From an uncultured Oscillospiraceae bacterium (GTDB lineage Bacteria > Bacillota > Clostridia > Oscillospirales > Oscillospiraceae), in NCBI GenBank assembly GCA_947624385.1, contig CANQJZ010000027.1, forward strand, positions 1-35,818: 35,818 bases of DNA. The letters are read 5' to 3'. Each line of letters opens with the position of its first letter. Position 1 is the stretch's first letter. The position numbers and the translations under genes are program-made. The notes under the pieces are model-generated. The model searched no databases and was not told the origin of the DNA. It saw nothing but the letters and a program-made list of their open reading frames with translations. Shown here piece after piece: positions 9,592 to 18,621 of the stretch.

Positions 9592-10227
9592 ATGGCCCGT
9601 GGGGAGGAAAGGACGTACGCGCTGTCCGCCGGGCAGGAGCGGTATCTGGCCGTGAAATACGCGCTGGACCGGGTGCTGGCCGCGCTGCTGGCGGCGGTGC
9701 TGGCCGTGCCCATGGGGGTTATCGCGCTGGGGCTGAAGATCACGTCCCCCGGCGAGCCCGTGCTGTTCCGGCACCAGCGTATCGGCCAGGGCGGACGGCC
9801 CTTCCAGCTCGTCAAATTCCGCACCATGGGAGCCGATGCGTCCCAATACGTGGCCTCGGCGGACATGCCGGACGACCGTGCGCATACCACGGGCTTCGGC
9901 CGGTTCCTGCGCAGCACCAGCCTGGACGAGCTTCCCCAGCTCTATCTTGTGCTGACGGGAAAAATGTCCCTGATCGGGCCACGTCCGCTGATACCCCAGG
10001 AGCGGGAGATCCACGCGCTGCGCCAAGAAAGCGGCGTTTACCGCCTGCGGCCGGGGCTGACCGGCTGGGCCCAGGTCAACGGCCGGGACAAATTATCCGG
10101 CCCGGAAAAGGCCGCGCTGGACAGGGAATATCTGGAAAATGTCGGCTTTGCGCTGGACTGGAAGATATTCTGGATGACCGTCTGGAAGGTGCTGGCCCGC
10201 AGCGACGTGCAGACAGAAGCGAAGTAG
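9592..10227 (+). CDS. Polyprenyl-phosphate sugar-1-phosphate transferase (initiating)
   Basis: Phosphoglycosyl transferase of the short WcaJ/PglC-like (bacterial sugar transferase) type, 211 aa from this start. Such enzymes put the first sugar phosphate onto undecaprenyl phosphate. One hydrophobic re-entrant segment near the N-terminus is followed by LFRHQRIGQGGRPFQLVKFRTM, then RSTSLDELPQL, GKMSLIGPRP and RLRPGLTGWAQVNGRD, all family hallmarks. ATG at 9592 has AAGGGAG seven bases upstream. An alternative GTG at 9559 would overlap the LCP stop by 4 bases and add 11 residues. The sugar cannot be deduced. Confidence 0.93.
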   Translation: MARGEERTYALSAGQERYLAVKYALDRVLAALLAAVLAVPMGVIALGLKITSPGEPVLFRHQRIGQGGRPFQLVKFRTMGADASQYVASADMPDDRAHTTGFGRFLRSTSLDELPQLYLVLTGKMSLIGPRPLIPQEREIHALRQESGVYRLRPGLTGWAQVNGRDKLSGPEKAALDREYLENVGFALDWKIFWMTVWKVLARSDVQTEAK

Positions 10228-10241
10228 ATGGGAGCGCGGAT

Positions 10242-11357
10242 GTGAGATACGATTACCTGATCGTCGGCGCCGGGCTGTATGGCGCGGTATTTGCCCGCCA
10301 GGTTGCCGACCGGGGCGGACGCGTGCTGGTGGTGGACAAGCGGTCCCATGTGGCCGGCAACGTCTACACCCGGCGGATAGAGGGCGTCGATGTACACGTA
10401 TACGGCGCGCACATTTTTCACACCAACGATGAGCGGGTCTGGACGTATCTGAACCGGTTCGCCGCGTTCAACCGCTTCACCAATTCCCCCGTGGCAAATT
10501 ACAGGGGCGAGCTCTATTCCCTGCCCTTCAACATGTATACGTTCAACCGCATGTGGGGGGTCACAACGCCCGCCGAGGCCGCCGCCGAGATCGAAAGGCA
10601 GCGCCGGGCGGCGGGTATCACGGAGCCGAAAAACCTGGAGGAACAGGCCATCGCTCTGGTGGGGCGGGATATCTATGAGAAGCTGGTCAAGGGCTACACG
10701 GAAAAGCAGTGGGGCCGGCCGTGCCGCGAGCTGCCGGCGTTCATCATCCGGCGGCTGCCCGTGCGGCTGACCTTTGACAACAACTATTTCGACGCCCGCT
10801 GGCAGGGCGTGCCCATCGGCGGCTACACGGCCATGGTGGAGTGCATGCTGGATGGGGCGGAGGTCCGGCTGGACACGGACTATCTGGCCCATAAGGCGGA
10901 GCTGGACGCGCTGGCGGACCGGGTGGTGTACACGGGGCCCATCGACGCCTATTTCGGCTACCGGCTGGGGGCGCTTTCTTACCGGTCCGTGCGATTTGAG
11001 ACCGAGGTGCTGGACACGCCCAATTTCCAGGGAAATGCGGCCGTGAATTACACGGACAGCGAAACGCCCTGGACCCGTATCATCGAGCACAAGTGGTTCC
11101 AGTTCGGGAAGGACGAGGCGGGCCGGGACCTGCCCAAAACGGTCATCAGCCGGGAGTACAGCGCCGAGTGGAGGCCCGGTGACGAGCCATATTATCCGGT
11201 GAACGACCAGGCCAACAACGCCCTGTATGCCAGGTACAAAGCCTTGGCGGAGGGGGAGGAAAAGGTGCTGTTCGGCGGACGGCTGGGACAATATAAGTAT
11301 TACGACATGGACCAGGTGGTCGCCGCGGCGCTCAATGCCGCGGAGCGCACCCTGTGA
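10242..11357 (+). CDS. glf: UDP-galactopyranose mutase
   Basis: Flavoenzyme of 371 aa that converts UDP-galactopyranose to UDP-galactofuranose. The N-terminal FAD motif is YLIVGAGLYGAVFA. Family blocks include YGAHIFHTNDERVW, KGYTEKQWGRPCRELPA, RLPVRLTFDNNYF, VPIGGYTAM and FGGRLGQYKYYDMDQV. Length is normal. The start is GTG; the ATG two bases upstream is followed at once by a stop. A GGGAG lies about 8 bases before. Its presence implies galactofuranose in the surface polymer. Confidence 0.96.
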   Translation: MRYDYLIVGAGLYGAVFARQVADRGGRVLVVDKRSHVAGNVYTRRIEGVDVHVYGAHIFHTNDERVWTYLNRFAAFNRFTNSPVANYRGELYSLPFNMYTFNRMWGVTTPAEAAAEIERQRRAAGITEPKNLEEQAIALVGRDIYEKLVKGYTEKQWGRPCRELPAFIIRRLPVRLTFDNNYFDARWQGVPIGGYTAMVECMLDGAEVRLDTDYLAHKAELDALADRVVYTGPIDAYFGYRLGALSYRSVRFETEVLDTPNFQGNAAVNYTDSETPWTRIIEHKWFQFGKDEAGRDLPKTVISREYSAEWRPGDEPYYPVNDQANNALYARYKALAEGEEKVLFGGRLGQYKYYDMDQVVAAALNAAERTL

Positions 11358-11384
11358 TGTCCGCCCCCGGTGGAATAATTGGGG

Positions 11385-11413
11385 TTGCAATCAGGTATTA
11401 ATTGTGTTAATAT
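11385..11413 (+). promoter_or_regulatory. Possible internal promoter before rfbF
   Basis: TTGCAA (11385-11390) and TAATAT (11408-11413) are spaced by 17 bases in the only long gap (201 bases) of the early glycan cluster, where base composition becomes AT-richer. Each hexamer matches the consensus at four positions. The rest of the gap shows no gene or strong hairpin. Confidence 0.4.
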
Positions 11414-11558
11414 GTATCGTCAGTGCAGAATATCCGGTTTTCCGACGATTTGAGGGCCCTTTTCCCCGACGATCGGCAGGTCGTGTTTTTTGCGGCAATG
11501 GGGGCTCAGGTGGCCGTAGACGGCAGAAGAAATATAGAAACGAGGACAATGTCTGGAT

Positions 11559-12338
11559 ATGAAAGTGGTCATTCTGGCAGGCGGTTTGGGAACGCGATTC
11601 AGCGAGGAGAGCCAGTTCAAGCCCAAGCCCATGATCGAGATCGGCGGCATGCCGATCTTATGGCACATCATGAAGGAGTACTCCTATTACGGGTTCAACG
11701 AGTTCGTGATCTGCGCGGGCTATAAGCAGGACATCATCAAAAACTGGTTCGCCAACTACAACCTGCGCAAGAATGACATCACCTTCGACTTCCGCAGCGG
11801 CATCAACCAGCCCATGATCCACTACCAGCACAGCGAGCCATGGGTGGTCACCATCGTGGACACGGGCCTGCATACCATGACGGGCGGTCGTATCAAGCGG
11901 ATACAGCCGTACATCGGCGACGAGCCGTTCATGATGACCTACGGCGACGGCGTGTGCGACGTGGACATCGCCAAGCTGGTGGAGTTCCACAAGAGCCACG
12001 GCAAGCTGGCGACGCTGACGGCCGTGACGCTGGCGCAGGAAAAGGGCGTGCTGGTGCTGGAGAACAATACGGTCCGGGCCTTCCGGGAAAAGCGGCGGGC
12101 GGACGGCACCACCATCAACGCCGGTTATATGGTCCTCCAGCCGGAGATCTTCGACTATCTGGACGGGGACGACACGGTGTTTGAACAGGGTCCCATGGAG
12201 CGGCTTGCCGCCGAGGGACAGCTGATGAGCTACAGGCACAACGGGTATTGGCAGTGCATGGACACCAAGCACGAGCGGGATATCCTGGACGAGCTGTTGG
12301 CGCGGGGCATCGCGCCGTGGAAGAAATGGAGAGACTGA
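11559..12338 (+). CDS. rfbF: Glucose-1-phosphate cytidylyltransferase
   Basis: Makes CDP-D-glucose from glucose 1-phosphate and CTP, the entry step to CDP-3,6-dideoxyhexoses. The 259-aa protein begins MKVVILAGGLGTRFSEES and has KPKPMIEIGGMPILWHIM, the nucleotide and metal site YGDGVCDVD, and GYWQCMDTKHERD, all close to the RfbF/DdhA family. Length matches it. The upstream GAGGAC is a weak ribosome site. rfbG follows after 18 bases. Confidence 0.95.
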   Translation: MKVVILAGGLGTRFSEESQFKPKPMIEIGGMPILWHIMKEYSYYGFNEFVICAGYKQDIIKNWFANYNLRKNDITFDFRSGINQPMIHYQHSEPWVVTIVDTGLHTMTGGRIKRIQPYIGDEPFMMTYGDGVCDVDIAKLVEFHKSHGKLATLTAVTLAQEKGVLVLENNTVRAFREKRRADGTTINAGYMVLQPEIFDYLDGDDTVFEQGPMERLAAEGQLMSYRHNGYWQCMDTKHERDILDELLARGIAPWKKWRD

Positions 12339-12356
12339 GCCGGGGGGGTAAGCTTT

Positions 12357-13409
12357 ATGGACCTCTCGTTTTATCGAGACAGGCGGGTGCTGCTCACCGG
12401 CCATACCGGATTCAAGGGGTCATGGATGAGTCAAATACTCGTGGGCGCCGGCGCGCAGCTCACGGGCTATTCCCGTGGCTCGGAAAAAGAGGTCAGCCTG
12501 TTTGACCTGGCCGGTCTGCGGGGAAAGCTCGACCACGTGACGGGCGACGTGCGGGACCTGGAGCATTTGAAGCAGGTCTTCGCCGACACGCAGCCGGAGA
12601 TCGTCATCCATATGGCGGCACAGCCTATCGTCCGGGACAGCTATGCCGACCCGGTGTATACGTATGAGACGAACGTGATGGGCACGGTGAACGTGCTGGA
12701 ATGCGTGCGTCTGAATCCGTGCGTGAAGAGCGTGGTCAACGTGACCACGGACAAGGTATATCGGAACAACGAGTGGGTCTGGGGCTACCGGGAGAATGAG
12801 CCGTTGGATGGGTACGATCCCTATTCCAACAGCAAAAGCTGCTCGGAGCTCGTGACCCACAGTTATTGTTGCAGCCTTTTGTCCGACCGGGACATCGCGG
12901 TGTCTACGGCCCGGGCGGGCAACGTCATCGGCGGCGGGGACTTTGCCCACGACCGGATCATCCCGGACTGCGTGCGCTCGGTGATGGCCAATAAGCCGCT
13001 GGCGGTGCGCAATCCCCATTCCACCCGGCCTTACCAGCACGTGCTGGAGCCGGTGATGGCCTACCTGATGATCGCCGCCAAACAGATGGACGACAAGAGC
13101 CTCGCCGGGTGGTACAATGTGGGCCCGGACGAGTGCGACTGCGTGGACACGGGCCGGCTGGTGGAGCTGTTCGCCCAAAAGTGGGGCGAGGGCTTTGCCT
13201 GGGAAGATAAGGCGGAGCCGGGCGCGCCCCATGAGGCGAACTTTTTGAAGCTGGACTGCGCAAAGGTCAAGAGCGTGTTCGGCTGGCATCCCCGGTGGCA
13301 TATCGACCAGGCGGTGGAAAAGACCGTGGCGTGGACCCGGACCTGGCTGGCCGGGGGCGACGTAGCCGGAGAGATGGACCGGCAGATCAGAGAATATCTG
13401 GAGGGATAA
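12357..13409 (+). CDS. rfbG: CDP-glucose 4,6-dehydratase
   Basis: Short-chain dehydrogenase-type enzyme of 350 aa that turns CDP-glucose into CDP-4-keto-6-deoxyglucose. Visible are the NAD motif TGHTGFKGSWM, HMAAQPIVRDSYADPVYTYE, the catalytic TTDKVY, and YDPYSNSKSCSE with the YxxxK pair. ARAGNVIGGGDFAHDRIIPD is typical of the RfbG/DdhB group. It sits between rfbF and rfbH with gaps of 18 and 4 bases. Confidence 0.95.
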   Translation: MDLSFYRDRRVLLTGHTGFKGSWMSQILVGAGAQLTGYSRGSEKEVSLFDLAGLRGKLDHVTGDVRDLEHLKQVFADTQPEIVIHMAAQPIVRDSYADPVYTYETNVMGTVNVLECVRLNPCVKSVVNVTTDKVYRNNEWVWGYRENEPLDGYDPYSNSKSCSELVTHSYCCSLLSDRDIAVSTARAGNVIGGGDFAHDRIIPDCVRSVMANKPLAVRNPHSTRPYQHVLEPVMAYLMIAAKQMDDKSLAGWYNVGPDECDCVDTGRLVELFAQKWGEGFAWEDKAEPGAPHEANFLKLDCAKVKSVFGWHPRWHIDQAVEKTVAWTRTWLAGGDVAGEMDRQIREYLEG

Positions 13410-13413
13410 CGAT

Positions 13414-14760
13414 ATGGGACCCTGGAAGACGGAGGCCGAGGCGCGGGAACAGATCAAGGCGCTGGTGGCGGAATATTACCACGACTTCAAGCAGCCGAAG
13501 CCCTTTGCGCCCGGCGACAGGATCAACTACGCCGGACGGGTATTCGACGAAAAAGAGATGTGCGCCCTGACGGACGCGACGCTGGATTTCTGGCTGACCA
13601 CGGGCCGGTTCGCGGAGCAGTTCGAGCGGGAGTTCGCCCAGTGGATCGGCGTGAAATACGCCCACCTGGTCAACAGCGGCTCCTCCGCCAATCTCATCGC
13701 CTTTTCCGCCCTGACGGCTCCGGAGCTGGGCCGGCGGCAGATCAAAAAGGGCGACGAGGTCATCACCGTGGCCTGCGGCTTTCCCACCACGGTGGCGCCG
13801 GTGCTGCAATACGGCGCGGTGCCCGTATTCGTGGACGTGACGGTGCCTCAGTATAACATCGACGTGACAAAGCTGGAGGCCGCCCTGAGCGAGAAGACGA
13901 AGGCGGTCATGGTGGCCCATACCCTGGGCAATCCCTTCGACCTGGCGGCGGCGAAGGCCTTCTGCGACGCGCATGAGCTGTGGCTGGTGGAGGACAACTG
14001 CGACGCGCTGGGCTCTCAGTACACCATCGGCGGCGAGACCCGCTATACCGGCGCCTGGGGCGACATCGGCACCAGCAGCTTCTATCCGCCTCACCACCTG
14101 ACCATGGGCGAGGGCGGGTGCGTGTACACCAACGACCCGCTGCTGAGCAAGCTCATATTGTCCTATCGGGACTGGGGACGGGACTGCGTGTGCCCCTCCG
14201 GGCGGGACAATTTCTGCGGTCACCGGTTCGACGGCCAGCACGGCGAACTGCCCGCGGGCTATGACCACAAGTATGTGTACAGCCATTTGGGGTATAACCT
14301 GAAGGTGACGGATATGCAGGCGGCCATCGGGTGCGAGCAGCTGAAAAAGTTCCCGTCGTTCATCGAGCGGCGGCGGCACAACTGGCAGCGGCTGTATGAC
14401 GCGCTGGCGGCCAGTCCCGCGGCGGACAAGCTCATATTGCCGGAGCCGGCGGCGAACAGCCGTCCCAGCTGGTTCGGGTTCCTGCTGTCCCTGCGGCCGG
14501 AGTGCGGCCTGGACAGGAGCGAGGTCATCCGGAAGATCGAGGCCGACCATGTGCAGACCAGGCTGCTGTTTTCCGGCAACATCGTCCGCCAGCCCTGCTT
14601 TGACGAGCTGCGGGGTACGGGCGCGTACCGCGTGGCGGGAGAGCTGAAAAACACGGACTTCATCGTGGCCAACACCTTCTGGGTGGGCGTGTACCCCGGC
14701 ATGACCGACGAGATGATCGACTATATGGCGGCCGCCATCGAGAAAGCCGTCAGGGGATGA
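13414..14760 (+). CDS. rfbH: CDP-4-keto-6-deoxyglucose 3-dehydrase (E1)
   Basis: PMP- and [2Fe-2S]-dependent dehydrase of 448 aa that removes the C3 hydroxyl, committing the sugar to the 3,6-dideoxy series. The aminotransferase fold is clear (VNSGSSANLIAF, EDNCDALGS). The usual PLP-binding lysine is replaced by histidine in SFYPPHHLTMGEGG, the diagnostic E1 feature. Cysteines in RDCVCPSGRDNFCGH fit the iron-sulfur ligands. The E3 reductase that normally feeds E1 electrons (RfbI/AscD) is not in the window. Confidence 0.95.
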   Translation: MGPWKTEAEAREQIKALVAEYYHDFKQPKPFAPGDRINYAGRVFDEKEMCALTDATLDFWLTTGRFAEQFEREFAQWIGVKYAHLVNSGSSANLIAFSALTAPELGRRQIKKGDEVITVACGFPTTVAPVLQYGAVPVFVDVTVPQYNIDVTKLEAALSEKTKAVMVAHTLGNPFDLAAAKAFCDAHELWLVEDNCDALGSQYTIGGETRYTGAWGDIGTSSFYPPHHLTMGEGGCVYTNDPLLSKLILSYRDWGRDCVCPSGRDNFCGHRFDGQHGELPAGYDHKYVYSHLGYNLKVTDMQAAIGCEQLKKFPSFIERRRHNWQRLYDALAASPAADKLILPEPAANSRPSWFGFLLSLRPECGLDRSEVIRKIEADHVQTRLLFSGNIVRQPCFDELRGTGAYRVAGELKNTDFIVANTFWVGVYPGMTDEMIDYMAAAIEKAVRG

Positions 14761-14770
14761 GGACTTGTCC

Positions 14771-16021
14771 ATGAAGGAGAAGATATTGGGCATATGCCGC
14801 AATAAGGCGGCCCTGCTGGTGATCGTGCTGGTCATCGGCTTTATGGGCATGGGCGCCAGCATGATCATGACCCGCGGAGCAAGCAGCTCCAATGTCCTGT
14901 TTCAGGTGAATAACGATACCTTCATGGACTTTTTCAACAGCATATGCGACGTTCAGCAGGAAAACCCCTATCGGGACAGGGGCGTCATTTATCCGGCGCT
15001 TTCATACGTATTCTATACAGCAGTGAAGCACTGTCTCCCGGTCAAGCTCATGAAGACGGACTCTGTTACGATAGCCCAGTCACAAAACGGGAAAATGCTG
15101 CTGTTGTACTTTACGCTGGCGGGCACGCTCATCCTGCTGTGCGGGCTGATATCCCTGGGGAAGAGCTATACGCTGCCGATAGCGCTGTTGGTATCCGCGC
15201 CATTTCTCTATTTGGCGGAGCGCGGGAATATGCTGCTGATAACGGTCGCGTGCGTGGCCATTTTCCTGGCGTTTTACAGGGACGAGCGCTGGTTTGTGCG
15301 GGAGATCGCCTATGTCTCCCTGGCGGTCGCGGCGGCCACAAAGATCTACCCGGCGCTTTTCGGGCTCCTGCTGCTGCGGGAGAAGGACTGGAAGGGCACG
15401 GTCCACTGCGTTATCTGGGGAGCGCTTTTGTTTTTTGTTCCCTTCTTTAAGTGGGGCGGGTTCGAGGATATCGGCATCATGCTGAATAATATCCTGCATA
15501 ACGATGTGCATACCGGCTCGAAGATGGGGTTCGGAGAAAAGCTGAATTTCAGCAATACGTTCCGGATGCTGGACGCCTATACGGGCTGGAGCGGGTTCGG
15601 CGTGCTGGCGAAACATTCGTCCATTATCTGTATCGTCCTGCTGGCGCCCGCCATGCTGGTCTGTAAAGAAAGATGGAAAACCGTGCTGGCGATCGCCGTT
15701 TTCAGCGTCGCCTTCCCGGATTTCAGCTACATGTATTCGTCCGTTCTTTTGCTGCCGGCCGCGGTCATGTTCGCAAGAGCGAAGCTGCAAAAGAGCGATT
15801 ACGTGTATTTATTCTTATTCGCTGTCCTGCTTGTTCCGTGGGTGTTCGACCTGTCCAGCGTGCTTCCGCGGCTGGCCGCCCTGGACGCAAGTCAGTATTA
15901 TCATCTGTCGGTAGATTCCCTGTTTGGAAGCTTCGCGCTGCTCGGGCTTGCGGTCTGCCTGGAGATCGACGCTGTGGTGCGGATCGTCCGGAGGATCAGA
16001 GGCCGGAGAGCCGCCGGCTGA
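14771..16021 (+). CDS. Polytopic membrane protein, probable GT87-like glycosyltransferase
   Basis: The 416-aa protein has about nine to ten hydrophobic segments. The start is ATG 14771 with a TGAGGA site ending 7 bases before; a TTG six bases upstream is less likely. An acidic first outer loop (NNDTFMDFFNSICD) and a later AAATKIYPALFGLLLL segment resemble the GT87 (DUF2029) family of GT-C enzymes, which use polyprenyl-phosphate sugars outside the membrane. Assignment is by topology and these two blocks only; a Wzy-like polymerase is an alternative. It directly follows rfbH. Confidence 0.6.
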   Translation: MKEKILGICRNKAALLVIVLVIGFMGMGASMIMTRGASSSNVLFQVNNDTFMDFFNSICDVQQENPYRDRGVIYPALSYVFYTAVKHCLPVKLMKTDSVTIAQSQNGKMLLLYFTLAGTLILLCGLISLGKSYTLPIALLVSAPFLYLAERGNMLLITVACVAIFLAFYRDERWFVREIAYVSLAVAAATKIYPALFGLLLLREKDWKGTVHCVIWGALLFFVPFFKWGGFEDIGIMLNNILHNDVHTGSKMGFGEKLNFSNTFRMLDAYTGWSGFGVLAKHSSIICIVLLAPAMLVCKERWKTVLAIAVFSVAFPDFSYMYSSVLLLPAAVMFARAKLQKSDYVYLFLFAVLLVPWVFDLSSVLPRLAALDASQYYHLSVDSLFGSFALLGLAVCLEIDAVVRIVRRIRGRRAAG

Positions 16022-16053
16022 GCGGACGGGAAAACGATCGGGAGCGGTAGATC

Positions 16054-16515
16054 ATGTTGGATAAATTGAAGGACCTGCGCGGCGGCGGCCTGTGGAATAC
16101 GCTGGTGCAGTTCATCAAATTTGGCCTGGTGGGCGTGTCCAATACGGCCATATCCTACGGCATCGAGATGCTGTGCTATTACGTGCTGCTGGTCAACGCG
16201 CCGATGAGCGAGGGCGTGCGGGTCGTCGTGACATCGGCGCTGGCGTTCATCGTGAGCGTGACCAACTCGTATTATTGGAACAGCCGCTATGTCTTCAAAA
16301 GCGGCGGCGAGAAAAAGACGCTTTCCCAGCATCTGCGGGCCTACGCGAAGACGGTGGCCAGCTACGGCGTGACGGGTCTGCTGCTGGCCCCGGCGCTGAA
16401 GCTGCTGCTGGGCCGGTGGGGCGTCCCCTATTGGGCGGCAAGCCTGGGCTCGCTGGTGGTAACGATCCCGCTGAACTTTGTGCTCAATAAGTTTTGGGCC
16501 TTCCGGAAGAATTGA
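16054..16515 (+). CDS. GtrA-like family membrane protein
   Basis: Small membrane protein of 153 aa with four predicted helices. The opening LVQFIKFGLVGVSNTAISYGI and the central FIVSVTNSYYWNSRYVFK are GtrA family hallmarks, and the end LNFVLNKFWAFR is also typical. GtrA-like proteins are thought to flip polyprenyl-phosphate sugars across the membrane. A GtrB-like synthase (25828) and GT-C enzymes (14771, 16537) occur in the same cluster, which supports this role. Confidence 0.88.
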   Translation: MLDKLKDLRGGGLWNTLVQFIKFGLVGVSNTAISYGIEMLCYYVLLVNAPMSEGVRVVVTSALAFIVSVTNSYYWNSRYVFKSGGEKKTLSQHLRAYAKTVASYGVTGLLLAPALKLLLGRWGVPYWAASLGSLVVTIPLNFVLNKFWAFRKN

Positions 16516-16536
16516 AGTCAGAAAAAGGTGTGTGCG

Positions 16537-18570
16537 ATGGGCAGAGAGATAAGGCTGCCGGAGAATAAAAAGCGCGGGCTGCAGGGCTGGGTGTTGTCGC
16601 TCCTGCTGATGGCCGCGGTGGTGGCTTATTCTCTGCTGTATTTTAACAACACATATCCCATCAGCGAGGGCTGGGGCGTCAACTACGCGGAGCTGATGTT
16701 CCGCGGGAAGTTCCCGTACCGGGACTTTTATTATTATCTGCCGCCGCTGAACCTGTGGATCGATGAACTGTTTTGGAAGCTGTCTTTCGGCTCGCTTTTG
16801 GCGTTCCGGATCTGGTATCTGGCCCAGCGGCTGGTGCTATGGGTGCTTATCTTCCGGCTGCTCCGCCGGTTTTTTGACCAGTACTATGCCTTTTTGGCCT
16901 GCGTGCTGGCGGCCATCATCAGCACGGGCGACGTGTACGATCTGTTCGGGGATTACAACCAGACCACGGACCTTGTGGCCGTGCTGCTGTCTTACTGCGC
17001 GGCGGATTTCGCGATGGCGGAGACAAAGCGGAAGAAGCTGGCGTATATGGGGCTGGCCGGCGTGACGCTGGGCGCCGCCTTTTTGAACAAGCAGACGATC
17101 TTTGTCGCCTGCTTTATCGTGTTTTTCCTGGCGCTCACCGCGCTGTGCATCCTGAAAAAGGACAAGGGCTATTGGGGATACTGTCTGGCCGTGGCGGGGG
17201 GGTTATTACTGCCGGTGGCCGGTACGGCCATATATCTGGCGGCCAACGGGGCGCTGGTCCCCTTCATTGAGCAGGTCTATGTCAATGTGGACGGCAAGGG
17301 CACTCTGTTCCACATTTTGGTCTATTCCATCATAAGCCGGCTGTGGAAGCCGGCTGTCTGGAGCGCGATCTTCCTGTTGTTTGGACTGGTGACGCTGGAG
17401 GACGCGAGAAACGATGTAGACAGAAAGAAAGCCGCACTGGCCGCCGGGCTGCTGCTGTGCGGTCTGGTGCTTTGCGTCTATAGTCAGTTCGCTCCGCAGA
17501 TCACGGACTTTGCGCGCATCGTCTCCCACCACCGCTCGGCGATGGCGTCGGCGCTGCTGTGCTTTGTCCTGTTCGCGGCATCGCTGTACGGCGCTCGCCG
17601 GGATCGGGAGAGACTGTCCCGGGAGACGATCGTCCGGCTGGAAACGCTGGCCGTCCTGGCGGGAACGATGGCCATGATCGGCATCAACCTGTACACCTCC
17701 GTTTTTGCGAAGGAGCTGTACTCTGAGAGCGCCATTTTCCATATGGGAGACGGCGCCCTGAGCTCCTTTGTCCTGTTGGCGTCCATCGCGCTTATAGCGG
17801 CATGGTTTTATAAGTGGCGACGCGCCGATGTGGAAGATAAACCGCGGTACGAGGCCATGCTGTTCGTGATATGCGGCGGCTTTTGCCTGGAATATGCCGG
17901 CGTGATGGCCGCGGGCGATCAGGGCTTTGCGTGCCGAGCGCTGAAAATACTGCTGCCGTTTATGGTCTGCGCGCTCCTGTCTGTCAGGATGAGACACCCG
18001 ATCGTATCCCGGGCGCTCAAGGGCGGGGCCATCGCGGTGTGCATCGTGCTGGCCACGGCGTGCGTGGCCGAGAAGATCGCGTGCTCTTACGAATGGTGGG
18101 GTTCCCATATGGCGCCGCGGGAGGAAAAGGTTTATTCCGTGGATATCCCGGCTATGAAGGGCATCAAGGTCTCGGCGGACCAGAAGGAGCTGTACGAGAC
18201 GGTAACGGCTATCATCGAGGAGAATACGGACGAGGACGCGGTGATCTGGGGCTACCCCCATATCAAGCTGTTCAACGTCCTGACGGACCGGTACAACATG
18301 GACACGTTCGTGCCGGTGCTGTTTTACGATGTGGTATCGGACGTCTATGTGGAGCAGGAGAGGGACCTGCTGGCGGAAAATTTGCCGGACGTGGTCATTT
18401 GGGAGCAGATCGACGGGGTCCTTGAGGCCCATGAGAACGTATACCGGCATGGAGAGCCGTTGAAGCAGCGGGAGATCGAGGCGCTGTTTGCCCAGGTCCT
18501 GCCGGAAAAATATGAACTGAAAGCCCAGGTGGGCAACGTGTCCGTCTACTTGTTAAAGGACCATGCCTAG
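16537..18570 (+). CDS. Polytopic glycosyltransferase, GT39/ArnT-like
   Basis: The 677-aa membrane protein starts at ATG 16537, eight bases after AAAAAGG; a GTG nine bases upstream is in frame. After the first helix comes an outer loop with the acidic YPISEGWGVNYAELMFRGKFPYRDFYYYLPPLN, resembling the first loop of protein-mannosyltransferase-like GT-C enzymes. About eleven further hydrophobic segments follow. A soluble C-terminal part of about 150 residues (NMDTFVPVLFYDVVSD...) lies outside the membrane. Likely role: extracytoplasmic sugar transfer from a polyprenyl-phosphate donor. Sugar and acceptor unknown. Confidence 0.68.
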   Translation: MGREIRLPENKKRGLQGWVLSLLLMAAVVAYSLLYFNNTYPISEGWGVNYAELMFRGKFPYRDFYYYLPPLNLWIDELFWKLSFGSLLAFRIWYLAQRLVLWVLIFRLLRRFFDQYYAFLACVLAAIISTGDVYDLFGDYNQTTDLVAVLLSYCAADFAMAETKRKKLAYMGLAGVTLGAAFLNKQTIFVACFIVFFLALTALCILKKDKGYWGYCLAVAGGLLLPVAGTAIYLAANGALVPFIEQVYVNVDGKGTLFHILVYSIISRLWKPAVWSAIFLLFGLVTLEDARNDVDRKKAALAAGLLLCGLVLCVYSQFAPQITDFARIVSHHRSAMASALLCFVLFAASLYGARRDRERLSRETIVRLETLAVLAGTMAMIGINLYTSVFAKELYSESAIFHMGDGALSSFVLLASIALIAAWFYKWRRADVEDKPRYEAMLFVICGGFCLEYAGVMAAGDQGFACRALKILLPFMVCALLSVRMRHPIVSRALKGGAIAVCIVLATACVAEKIACSYEWWGSHMAPREEKVYSVDIPAMKGIKVSADQKELYETVTAIIEENTDEDAVIWGYPHIKLFNVLTDRYNMDTFVPVLFYDVVSDVYVEQERDLLAENLPDVVIWEQIDGVLEAHENVYRHGEPLKQREIEALFAQVLPEKYELKAQVGNVSVYLLKDHA

Positions 18571-18621
18571 GACAGAGCCGCGACAAAAAATGGAAGTTCG
18601 TGTTGGAGGAAGGGTGATAGA